Origin: Pseudomonadota bacterium
GTDB taxonomy: Bacteria; Pseudomonadota; Zetaproteobacteria; Mariprofundales; Mariprofundaceae
DNA: 8,152 nucleotides
Direction: 5' to 3'
Assembly (NCBI GenBank): GCA_002401635.1
Contig: NVTQ01000006.1
Location: 31,700 to 39,851, forward strand
How positions within the stretch are numbered: the stretch's first letter is position 1; each line of letters begins with the position of its first letter. The position numbers were made by a program, and so were the translations under genes. Below are positions 1 to 6,212 of this stretch, piece after piece. Below the pieces are notes generated by a model. It worked only from the letters and a program-made list of their open reading frames with translations, made no database searches and was not told the origin of the DNA.

Positions 1-323
1 CCACACTTATTAATGATGACCTAATGCTTTGGCTTTTGGCATTCAGGGCTGGTGCCATTGCAAATGGTGGGCGAGCCGTACTGTTAACCGAACTAATGAA
101 AAATAGAGAAGAGACAGGTCAGTCTGAAGGGCTGGTTATCAGTTACAATCAGCTTGGAAAGGGGAGGCTATTAAAAGAGTTCACTGGATTTGATAGTAGG
201 GGATTTCGACGAGAAAAAATTAATCCAATTCCACCAGCCCTTGAAAAAATATGTAGTGCATTGGGGGTGAAACATGATGCGCTGCCCCTTAGAGAAAGTG
301 TTCAAGATGAGGGAAAAACATGA
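1..323 (+). CDS. 3' end of an unrecognised gene, first member of the recombinase operon (truncated by the window edge)
   Basis: The frame is open without a stop from the first complete codon at position 3 to the TGA at 321-323, so the ATG at 24 is probably internal and the true start lies outside the window. About 107 C-terminal residues are visible. They hold no HxxR box, no GH...Y motif, no signal peptide and no clear membrane segment. The tail is mixed and basic around an FRREKINPIPPAL stretch. The stop overlaps the next start as ATGA, so the gene is co-translated with the two large recombinase-like genes. In multi-recombinase modules such as Tn554 TnpA/B/C, RIT elements or Gamma-Mobile-Trio islands the first gene is often another recombinase. 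By position this could be one, but the visible residues do not show it. The gene is real by context; the function is unknown. Confidence 0.6.
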   Translation, partial: TLINDDLMLWLLAFRAGAIANGGRAVLLTELMKNREETGQSEGLVISYNQLGKGRLLKEFTGFDSRGFRREKINPIPPALEKICSALGVKHDALPLRESVQDEGKT

Positions 324-2752
324 ATCGACTTGTTTTGATGCTTGATTTTTATCATGCTGAACTGAAAAGCCACCCCGCTGCTGACAAGCTTGGTATAACT
401 ATTGAACAGCGAGATGTTTTTAATTTAGTAGCCACCTTGATTGATTTGCCAGCTGATGGGCGGTTATTTTATGAGAGCAGGGAGATAGTTAAGCTTCTTG
501 TAAATGCATATGAGGATGAAACTGGTAAAACGATTGGTTGGGATAAAATAGATTCCATCTATATTGATAAGTTTGAAAAACTTGAAATGGCTCAGGTTCT
601 TAAAAAGTTAAGAGGAAGCAGAGGGACGAACCCGCTCTTTGCTTTTTTATTAGTTTCAGCTGTAGAACAGGATGACTTGTCTAGAATCGCAAATGATTCA
701 CGCTATGTTGCTCTTGTTCCTTTTCTTCTTAAACGTATTCGCTATTTAAATAACACAACATTAGGTGAGAAAGGTAAATATATTGGGCAGCTTTCTTTAT
801 GTGCAAGAAAAATTGTGGTTGGTGCACCCTCATTGCAAAAGAGATCGAGCTTTAACTGGAGTAATCAAACCAAAATGATTATTGCTAGGCATGCCGAAAG
901 CTATTTAGTCGGATCAACAAAACTTATATCTAAGCCAGAATACACATACCTAACAGATTTGTTATTCTGTGAACGAAAAACATTAGATAATCGTTCTGGT
1001 GGCGGATTTGGTGAACGTATGCATCGATGGCTTCTATTTGAAAACGAGCCCGCTTGGTCTGGTGAAATTGATTTAGAGATTGAACAGGGTGAAGAAAGCG
1101 ATGGGTTCCTTCCTTCTGGGGCAGGAAAGCAAGTCAGCCATATGTTTTCTAATGCATCATATGAATCATTAAAGAAGAAAGTGCGCGACGCTGGTGAGTA
1201 TTCAGTAGATTACCATGAAAAGAGATCTTTGGAGTTTCCCGCCAGTTGGTTTGTAGATCCTTGGACTGCCAAACGCCGAGATAAAGGGAAGGTAGAGTCA
1301 AGTGTTGCAGCTCAGCGAATAGCACCGTGGGATAAAGTGACAATATCTAAAAAAGCAATTTATAAGCTGATTAAAATAATTCTTGATAATCCAGAACCTT
1401 GGAAAGGCGTTATTGCACTTACTCTTTTTGTGGGAGTAGGTGAAAAATCAATAAAGAAAATGAGGCTGGGGAACCTAAAGCCACAAAATGCTTTATCCAG
1501 AGAGATGGCAAGAAGGCTTTTACAGGATGGACGATTTTACGATCCAAAATCAAAAAAGCTACGCTGGCATAATTTAATGGGAACCTCTGATGATGGGAGG
1601 TACCAGTCTCCATCTTTGGATGTTGAGATGCGACTTCCTAATATCTGTGCCCGACACTTAGTTAATCAACATTTTGATGAAAATAAATTATTTTCTGAAA
1701 GTGACATTTTAAAAGCCAAGCATTACCTAAAATCTATGGGGAAAGATGGCGTTAGCTTGATTACATTGAAACGGTTGCGTAATACTTTCGAGTCTTTTTT
1801 TATTCATGGATCAGGCTTGCCAGTGATATTTGCCGACCTTATTCAAAATCAAGAGCGTTTTTATCTAAGGAGTCAGCATTACTATATTACATTAAATTGG
1901 ATCCATACTTTAGAAGAGTGGCATAGGATGGTGGATGAGTTTGTAACGGGGGTTTTAGAGGAACTGCCTGTTTCTGATATTCTTAGTTCGATGCGCTTTC
2001 AAGTACTTTCTCAAAGAGAACTATTACAAAATGAGTCCGTATATGCTGGGGCAAATAAGACTCCTAGTAAACAAGCACTGCGCAATCATTTTTGCTGTTT
2101 GAAAGATATTTTTTCAGAATGTTCTGGAACAATAATTGATGCGGATGCCAACCAGTGGAATGCCTACGTAGCCTACCTTTATGGATTCTATGCAGTTGCA
2201 ACGGGAAACCGCCCTCTACGTGATCCTATGCCAGAAATGAGTTGTATGAATTTGAAAGAGGGATGGATATATATTGATGATAAACATAACCGAGTGTTTA
2301 AAGAATCACGGATTGTCCCACTTTGCCCCATTTTAAAGAAGTCACTGTTAATGCATCAGGAAATTCATCAGGAGTGGCTAATAACTAAGATAATAAATGG
2401 TTATGAGCTCGATGGACCTAGGGATAGTTTTTTTCTTATTGATGAAGAGCGCAAAATGTTAATACCTGTTTCTCCACGCGAATGCGATCGACTTCTTTGT
2501 GATCAAGGTAAAATAAATGATCAATATTTTGAAGGCTTGAATAATGGCTTTCGACACTATTTACTCACAACGCTAAATAGTGTTGGAACACCACAATTGA
2601 TGATTGATTTTATTTCTGGTCATCGCCACATGGGAATGGAGCCAGAGTTTAATGCATCTCCAGTTTCTTGGAAGCAAACAGCAAATCATTTGTCTAGGAT
2701 TATAGAGGAGAAAGTTTTGAGACCGTTAGAAATTGAAGTGCCTTTAAAATGA
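320..2752 (+). CDS. Large tyrosine-recombinase-like protein, probably catalytically deficient
   Basis: This 810-residue protein is roughly twice the length of a usual tyrosine integrase. The C-terminal third has a recombinase-like layout: Arg631 in a TGNRP box, an R/K-rich beta-hairpin around 654-668, NGFRH at 742-746 (Asn replacing the first His of HxxR, Arg745 kept) and SGHRH with His768. At the usual nucleophile position (His+9) there is Phe777, and no Tyr follows nearby, so strand cleavage by this domain is unlikely. A weaker copy of the fold seems to lie at about 360-520: a VGVGEKS helix at 371-377 with Glu where Arg is expected, and KRLR at 484-487. The start is backed by GAGGG at 309-313, six bases before the ATG. 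Both ends overlap neighbours by ATGA. It may act as a structural or accessory subunit to the next protein. Family membership is an inference from motifs. Confidence 0.75.
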   Translation: MNRLVLMLDFYHAELKSHPAADKLGITIEQRDVFNLVATLIDLPADGRLFYESREIVKLLVNAYEDETGKTIGWDKIDSIYIDKFEKLEMAQVLKKLRGSRGTNPLFAFLLVSAVEQDDLSRIANDSRYVALVPFLLKRIRYLNNTTLGEKGKYIGQLSLCARKIVVGAPSLQKRSSFNWSNQTKMIIARHAESYLVGSTKLISKPEYTYLTDLLFCERKTLDNRSGGGFGERMHRWLLFENEPAWSGEIDLEIEQGEESDGFLPSGAGKQVSHMFSNASYESLKKKVRDAGEYSVDYHEKRSLEFPASWFVDPWTAKRRDKGKVESSVAAQRIAPWDKVTISKKAIYKLIKIILDNPEPWKGVIALTLFVGVGEKSIKKMRLGNLKPQNALSREMARRLLQDGRFYDPKSKKLRWHNLMGTSDDGRYQSPSLDVEMRLPNICARHLVNQHFDENKLFSESDILKAKHYLKSMGKDGVSLITLKRLRNTFESFFIHGSGLPVIFADLIQNQERFYLRSQHYYITLNWIHTLEEWHRMVDEFVTGVLEELPVSDILSSMRFQVLSQRELLQNESVYAGANKTPSKQALRNHFCCLKDIFSECSGTIIDADANQWNAYVAYLYGFYAVATGNRPLRDPMPEMSCMNLKEGWIYIDDKHNRVFKESRIVPLCPILKKSLLMHQEIHQEWLITKIINGYELDGPRDSFFLIDEERKMLIPVSPRECDRLLCDQGKINDQYFEGLNNGFRHYLLTTLNSVGTPQLMIDFISGHRHMGMEPEFNASPVSWKQTANHLSRIIEEKVLRPLEIEVPLK

Positions 2753-4989
2753 AAGAAGAGCAAGCTCAAGTTATCATTGATAGAGTACATACTTTTGCAA
2801 ATGAAATAAAGGCTTATGAAAGTAGTTTTCAGAAGCCTGTTGTTGCGGATTTATTTCCAGCACTGTTGAAAGTTTTAAAAGGCGAACACTTCACGGGCAC
2901 TTGGAACAAGCTTGTTAATCAGGAGTTTTATAAAGCTATTGGGGCATGCAACGCTGATGGTAAACCGCTACAATTCTATGACAATAATAATAAGTTGCTT
3001 AATTATAATCATGAGATGTTTCGGATTGGAGTAGGTCTTGATCATATTCTAAGATATTTGAAGAAAAATTTAATTTTTAAAGTCAGTTATTGGCCTAAAG
3101 TGAACATTTACCCACGCCAACACCTTGCTGTGAATAAAGATGAAAAAATTATCAAACACCTTTCAGATTACCATACATTGCTTAGGAATTTACTGTTAAA
3201 GGGGGTAAATTTTGGAACACCAAGTTCAGATATTTTTCCTAAATTAATTCTAACTATGATGGCGCTAGATGGACTGACAGATGGACTTGCTGATAGAAAA
3301 ATTGCTTCTCTTAGAGTCAATGATATTTATTTGGATAAAAGCAATCCTTATGTAGCCATTGCGATAGGGAAAAATAAGCCTGTTTTTAAGCAATATTTCA
3401 TTGGTTCACATACCATCCAATGTTTGAAAATCATAAAACATCGAGCTGAGAAAAATGGTTATATTTTCCCTGTATCTTGGATTCAAAGCAATAATCATAA
3501 GAAGACTGAACGACGGAGGTGTCTCGAAGATGCATTGCATGCATTGTGGCACGATTCTTTTCCAGAAAGAAATATTCCCTCGTGGCTTAATGTGATGTTT
3601 TGGAGAAGTGCTAGTCGGCAAAGCATGGAGGTTTTAGGTGTCCCATACCTCTGTATTGCGACATTAAATAATCAAGTTCGCGGCGCTCAGCTTCCAATAC
3701 AAACAAGTAATTCCCACTTGCTAGGCATGGGTGATTGTGACGATGAGCTAGAAGTTGAAATAGAACACCGTCTTTTAAAATTATTTGTTCAAAAAGCTAA
3801 AGAGTATGATAAAAAAACAAATCTTGGGAAAATAAAAAGGAAGCTGAAGATTTCTTTCATGGTTTTTATGGAGGAGTACCAAAGCAGTCATAAAATAAAC
3901 ATTAATGAACAGAATATTGCTGAATGGATAATTTGGATGCTTGATCAAAAGGATTTTTCGAAGATGACACTTTCAACTTTTTTAGGGTATATTGATACCC
4001 TGAAAAATCGAGTGGTACCATTGCTTTATGGGAAGAATTTTCAATCTTTATCTAGGTCAGATTGGGAGAATCTGGTTGAGAATGTTGCCCAGAATCAAGA
4101 TTATATGCCTTCAAGTAGAAGGCAGGCTATGACTCATTTATCGCGGTTTCATGCCTTTCTCAGAATAGGAGATAGCCGCATTTCTAAAATAGATTTTAGA
4201 AATTATCGTTATCGTATTAGTCGTGAGTTTGCAGAGTGTGATGTAATTTTCCCTCATGAGGTTGATCAACTGCTAGAAGCTTTTACGCCAGGATCTGGTC
4301 TGTGGCTAGGAGTTCTGTTTGGTTTTTACTGCGGATTACGATGTGAGGAGATTAGCTACCTTAAGGTAAAAGACTTAGATGATGAGTACAAAATGATTAT
4401 TGGGCGCAGTAAACTCAAAAGTAGTCAACGGACGTTGCCTTATAGCCTATTGATTCCTCCAAATCATATAAATCAACTACGTAAAATTTTAGCACATAGA
4501 AAATCAAGTGGTGATGAATGGTTAGTGTGTGATGGGACGTGTTTACCTATATCTACGGACTTGCTGAGCAAACGAGTAGGGCGAGCGTTAAAAAAACATG
4601 GATGTAGAATACAAAAAATGCACGCTTTAAGACATGGCTTTGCTTCTTGGTTGCTTGTGCGTTACTTCATGTTGGTTGATGATAAGTTTCGGGAAGGTAT
4701 TTGCTCTGGTTTATTTCACCCTGAAACTGACATTAAACATCCATTATTTTCTAAAGAGATGCTTGCTTGGTATGCGGAGATATTAGGTGGTGCGACATGG
4801 GTTCACGATCTCACGGTTGGTAATTGCCATGCAACATCCTCAGACATGGTTCTTATATCGAAGCTTTTGGGGCATATAAATCGCTTCACAACACTAGAAA
4901 ATTATACGAATACATTGGGGTGGATTACTCATTTTTATCTTTATCAACGCGAACAGAAAATAATTAAGGGACCTGCCCGATGGTCATAA
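2749..4989 (+). CDS. Large tyrosine recombinase/integrase with intact catalytic residues
   Basis: This 746-residue protein has a complete tyrosine-recombinase active site in its C-terminal domain: Arg531 (CGLRCEE), Lys555 or Lys557 on the beta-hairpin, HALRH at 625-629 (His625, Arg628), LLGH with His709 and the nucleophile Tyr719 in TTLENYTNT. A core-binding (SAM-like) helical region probably occupies about 370-500. The N-terminal half seems to carry a second, degenerate catalytic fold: a DGLADRKIASLRVNDI helix at 178-193 with Ala181 at the catalytic Arg position, GKNK at 207-210, FWR at 284-286 and LLGMGD at 324-329, where Met replaces His. There is an insertion of about 50 residues between HxxR and GH, longer than usual. 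It starts in an ATGA overlap with the preceding gene, with only a weak ribosome site, suggesting translational coupling. The attachment-like region begins less than 100 bp downstream, which makes it the best candidate integrase. Confidence 0.85.
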   Translation: MKEEQAQVIIDRVHTFANEIKAYESSFQKPVVADLFPALLKVLKGEHFTGTWNKLVNQEFYKAIGACNADGKPLQFYDNNNKLLNYNHEMFRIGVGLDHILRYLKKNLIFKVSYWPKVNIYPRQHLAVNKDEKIIKHLSDYHTLLRNLLLKGVNFGTPSSDIFPKLILTMMALDGLTDGLADRKIASLRVNDIYLDKSNPYVAIAIGKNKPVFKQYFIGSHTIQCLKIIKHRAEKNGYIFPVSWIQSNNHKKTERRRCLEDALHALWHDSFPERNIPSWLNVMFWRSASRQSMEVLGVPYLCIATLNNQVRGAQLPIQTSNSHLLGMGDCDDELEVEIEHRLLKLFVQKAKEYDKKTNLGKIKRKLKISFMVFMEEYQSSHKININEQNIAEWIIWMLDQKDFSKMTLSTFLGYIDTLKNRVVPLLYGKNFQSLSRSDWENLVENVAQNQDYMPSSRRQAMTHLSRFHAFLRIGDSRISKIDFRNYRYRISREFAECDVIFPHEVDQLLEAFTPGSGLWLGVLFGFYCGLRCEEISYLKVKDLDDEYKMIIGRSKLKSSQRTLPYSLLIPPNHINQLRKILAHRKSSGDEWLVCDGTCLPISTDLLSKRVGRALKKHGCRIQKMHALRHGFASWLLVRYFMLVDDKFREGICSGLFHPETDIKHPLFSKEMLAWYAEILGGATWVHDLTVGNCHATSSDMVLISKLLGHINRFTTLENYTNTLGWITHFYLYQREQKIIKGPARWS

Positions 4990-5000
4990 AAGCCTTGTAA

Positions 5001-5038
5001 GAAGGTGCGTGAAGTAGCTGCGGTATATGCAGACCTTC
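5001..5038. repeat. Imperfect inverted repeat just after the recombinase operon
   Basis: GAAGGT (5001-5006) plus CTGC (5018-5021) pair with GCAGACCTTC (5029-5038), leaving an 11-nt bulge and a 7-nt loop. There is no T-run after it, so it is not a convincing terminator. It lies 12 bp past the stop of the 746-aa recombinase and could be an outer protein-binding site of the attachment region or a fold in the 3' end of the operon mRNA. Confidence 0.3.
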
Positions 5039-5071
5039 GGGCGAAACTATGCTGAATTTGATTTCAAGCTA

Positions 5072-5177
5072 GGCACAGAAAAATTTTGTAACTTGTCTAT
5101 AATACACTGCTTTAGACATAAGGTTAAAAGCTTTTGGCACAAAATGGGCACAGATTAGGCACAAGCATTTGGGCACA
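5072..5177 (+). repeat. Five direct GGCACA sites, left arm of the attachment region
   Basis: Exact GGCACA occurs at 5072-5077, 5136-5141, 5147-5152, 5158-5163 and 5172-5177. The middle three start exactly 11 bp apart, close to one helical turn, so bound proteins would line up on one DNA face. Flanks vary but are often T/G before and A/G after. Arm-type integrase or accessory-factor binding is the most likely role. Confidence 0.6.
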
Positions 5178-5185
5178 GCATTTTT

Positions 5186-5229
5186 GAAAAAAGAAAAGGC
5201 CTTGATAAACGCAATGTTATCAAGGCCTT
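5186..5229 (-). terminator. Rho-independent terminator following the tRNA-fMet 3' half
   Basis: AAGGCCTTGATAA (5196-5208) and its perfect complement TTATCAAGGCCTT (5217-5229) form a 13-bp stem with an 8-nt loop. Read on the minus strand, the stem is followed by TTCTTTTTTC. It begins five bases after the encoded CCA end of the tRNA fragment, so it would end tRNA transcription. That the element carries it fits restoration of a working tRNA transcript after integration. Confidence 0.8.
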
Positions 5230-5234
5230 ATGTT

Positions 5235-5279
5235 TGGTTGCGGGGGCTGGACTTGAACCAACGACCTTCGGGTTATGAG
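5235..5279 (-). tRNA. Partial initiator tRNA-fMet (3' half), attachment core
   Basis: Read on the minus strand the 45 nt run from the anticodon loop CTCATAA (anticodon CAT) through CCCGA, AGGTC, the T arm GTTGG-TTCAAGT-CCAGC, the acceptor strand CCCCGCA, discriminator A and encoded CCA. This matches the 3' half of gammaproteobacterial initiator tRNA (E. coli: CTCATAACCCGAAGGTCG then a CCCCCGCAACCA end) with a few T-arm differences that keep pairing. The 5' half is absent: upstream bases do not supply the GGG anticodon stem, D arm or acceptor strand. It is therefore a non-functional fragment used as the crossover identity block. Both strands of the fragment give familiar spurious peptides, such as LDLNQRPSGYE and KVVGSSPAPATK, often mis-annotated as proteins. 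Confidence 0.85.
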
Positions 5280-5394
5280 TCTTATTCAAACACAACGCAC
5301 ACCTTGGTTTATTTGTTTTTTTATTTGTTTTATAGGGTTTCACATCCTTTGCAATCCCTAATATGCCCTTATTATCCTTTTATGAAGTCAATTT

Positions 5395-5415
5395 TGTGCA
5401 CCATTTTTGTGCCAA
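5395..5415 (-). repeat. Inverted arm-type sites, right arm of the attachment region
   Basis: The minus strand reads TTGGCACA, four As, ATGG, then TGCACA. Apart from two single-base insertions this matches 5134-5152 on the left arm. It lies about 115 bp from the tRNA core, against about 82 bp on the other side. An inverted copy across a tRNA core is typical of integrase arm sites. Confidence 0.55.
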
Positions 5416-5513
5416 TATTTAGCTGTAATTGGGGCAAAGGCGATTTCTAAGGGCTTTTGATGATGATTTTAACCCTTTTTCAAATTTTTTCAATGTAATC
5501 AGGTTTAATTTCT

Positions 5514-5648
5514 TTATTTACGAGCTATCACTTGCTCAATTTGTGTTTGTTGTTTTACGTGGTCTATGTAATGATCGCTAAAGTAGTTTATCGCATAGTT
5601 TCCGATAATTGCAAACCCTAAAAACATGTTGAAAATAAAACGAATCAT
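5514..5648 (-). CDS. Small single-span membrane protein (44 aa)
   Basis: The frame runs from the ATG at 5648-5646 to the TAA at 5516-5514. The product begins MIRFIFNMFLGFAIIGNYAI, a hydrophobic segment of about 16-18 residues with one positive charge near the N-terminus, followed by a polar tail rich in His, Gln and Lys that ends in QVIARK. This suggests one inner-membrane helix and a short amphipathic domain. Its ATG overlaps the stop of the 81-aa gene as ATGA. A good ribosome site, AGGGG on the minus strand at 5660-5656, lies seven bases before the start. The overlap and ribosome site are the main evidence that it is real. No family is recognised; a small toxin, a regulator of a membrane partner or an entry-exclusion-like peptide are possible but unproven. 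Confidence 0.55.
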   Translation of the reverse strand: MIRFIFNMFLGFAIIGNYAINYFSDHYIDHVKQQTQIEQVIARK

Positions 5649-5890
5649 ACTATTGCCCCTTTAACTTTGTTCCGAGTTGATGTTGCCTTAATGTTTATTG
5701 TGCGTGCTTCGACTTTTACTGGATTTAAGCTTGATCTGTGCGTCTGTCCCCAAAGTCCTTTTGCGGTTGTTAAATTAACAGTTCCGATATTACCTTTAAT
5801 TTTAACAAGTATTCCTGTGCCCCCAGTGAAAAACTGACCTGCGATGGTTTTTTTAACGAGGACGTGCTGCCCTACTTTTAGTTTCTTCAT
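5645..5890 (-). CDS. Small basic beta-rich protein, KOW/SH3-like (81 aa), function unknown
   Basis: The product is strongly basic. Its first 50 residues alternate hydrophobic and polar residues: VGQHVLVKK, then GTGILVKIKGNIGTVNL, then a GLWGQTHRSSL turn. That pattern resembles a small beta-barrel of the KOW or SH3 type, which often binds RNA or DNA. This is judged by eye, not by a profile match. A ribosome site, GGGAG on the minus strand at 5901-5897, lies six bases before the ATG and fixes the start. It is the first gene of a two-gene minus-strand unit with the 44-aa membrane protein, divergent from the partition genes and sharing the 320-bp intergenic iteron region with them. No membrane segment or signal peptide is seen. 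Confidence 0.65.
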   Translation of the reverse strand: MKKLKVGQHVLVKKTIAGQFFTGGTGILVKIKGNIGTVNLTTAKGLWGQTHRSSLNPVKVEARTINIKATSTRNKVKGAIV

Positions 5891-5996
5891 TTTTTACTCC
5901 CAGCCTCGAATAGCGGCTTACTCGTGCGATGATTCTAAAGCATAGTGTGTATTGTGTAAAGTGTTTTTTGTAAAGCACATACTTAAAGATGTATTA

Positions 5997-6189
5997 TTAA
6001 ATGAACAAAACACAAAGTTAAGTGTATTTAATGTTCTTAACAAAGCACTATGCACAAAGTTAAAACAACCTTGCACAAAGTTAAAAATAAAAGTAGTATT
6101 CCAAAAACTGCTATTGACAGTTAAATGAACAAAACACAAAGTTAAGTGTGTTTAATGTTCTTAACAAAGCACTACGCACAAAGTTAAAA
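5997..6189. repeat. Iteron region upstream of parA: probable centromere/operator
   Basis: A 69-bp unit at 5997-6065 is repeated directly at 6121-6189 with two mismatches (6026/6150 and 6051/6175). Within and between the copies, CACAAAGTTAA occurs exactly five times: 6011-6021, 6053-6063, 6074-6084, 6135-6145 and 6177-6187. A related TTAACAAAGCAC lies at 6037-6048 and 6161-6172. Type Ib partition systems place their centromere and autoregulatory operator immediately upstream of parA, where the ribbon-helix-helix partner binds short repeats. That fits here, as the last copy ends 23 bp before the ParA start. The repeats could instead be replication iterons, but no initiator gene lies in the window. 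Confidence 0.65.
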
Positions 6190-6202
6190 ATATTTTGATT
6201 AT

Positions 6203-6207
6203 GGAGG
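6203..6207 (+). promoter_or_regulatory. Ribosome binding site that sets the ParA start
   Basis: GGAGG lies five bases before the ATG at 6213. It favours that start over the in-frame TTG at 6195 and ATG at 6201, which have no such site and would add residues absent from ordinary ParA N-termini. Confidence 0.75.
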
Positions 6208-6212
6208 TGGTT

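Larger units (their letters stand above)
5072..5415. other. Phage-type attachment region (attP-like) with a tRNA-fMet core
   Basis: The stretch combines a tRNA 3' half (5235-5279) as core with hexamer GGCACA sites on both sides, the usual plan of an attP with core and arm-type integrase sites. The left sites lie at 5072, 5136, 5147, 5158 and 5172, all in the same direction. On the right, an inverted GGCACA lies at 5408-5413 with a TGTGCA variant at 5395-5400. The pair TTGGCACAAAATGGGCACA (5134-5152) recurs in inverted form at 5395-5415 with two single-base insertions. Arms on both sides of the core suggest an intact, unintegrated attP rather than a single chromosomal junction. Integration would be into the initiator tRNA gene, and the carried 3' half would rebuild it. 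The arrangement is seen directly; the function is inferred. Confidence 0.7.

Noticed and set aside
5098..5103. Perfect TATAAT on the plus strand in the attachment region
   Set aside because: There is no -35 hexamer at 15-19 bp and no gene start downstream, so it is not listed as a promoter.
5155..5343. Minus-strand 62-codon frame containing KVVGSSPAPATK
   Set aside because: It is the opposite-strand translation of the same tRNA fragment and terminator, another common false protein.
5169..5450. Plus-strand 93-codon frame containing LDLNQRPSGYE
   Set aside because: It starts at a TTG without a ribosome site, reads through the terminator hairpin and tRNA fragment, and the peptide is a well-known artefact of translating tRNA 3' ends.
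6114..6119. Perfect TTGACA upstream of parA
   Set aside because: No acceptable -10 lies 16-18 bp downstream (sequence there is ACAAAGTT), so a parA promoter cannot be fixed, although one in this area is likely.
5918..6139. Minus-strand 73-codon frame across the iterons
   Set aside because: The composition simply follows the repeated AT-rich DNA, and it overlaps the repeat region entirely.
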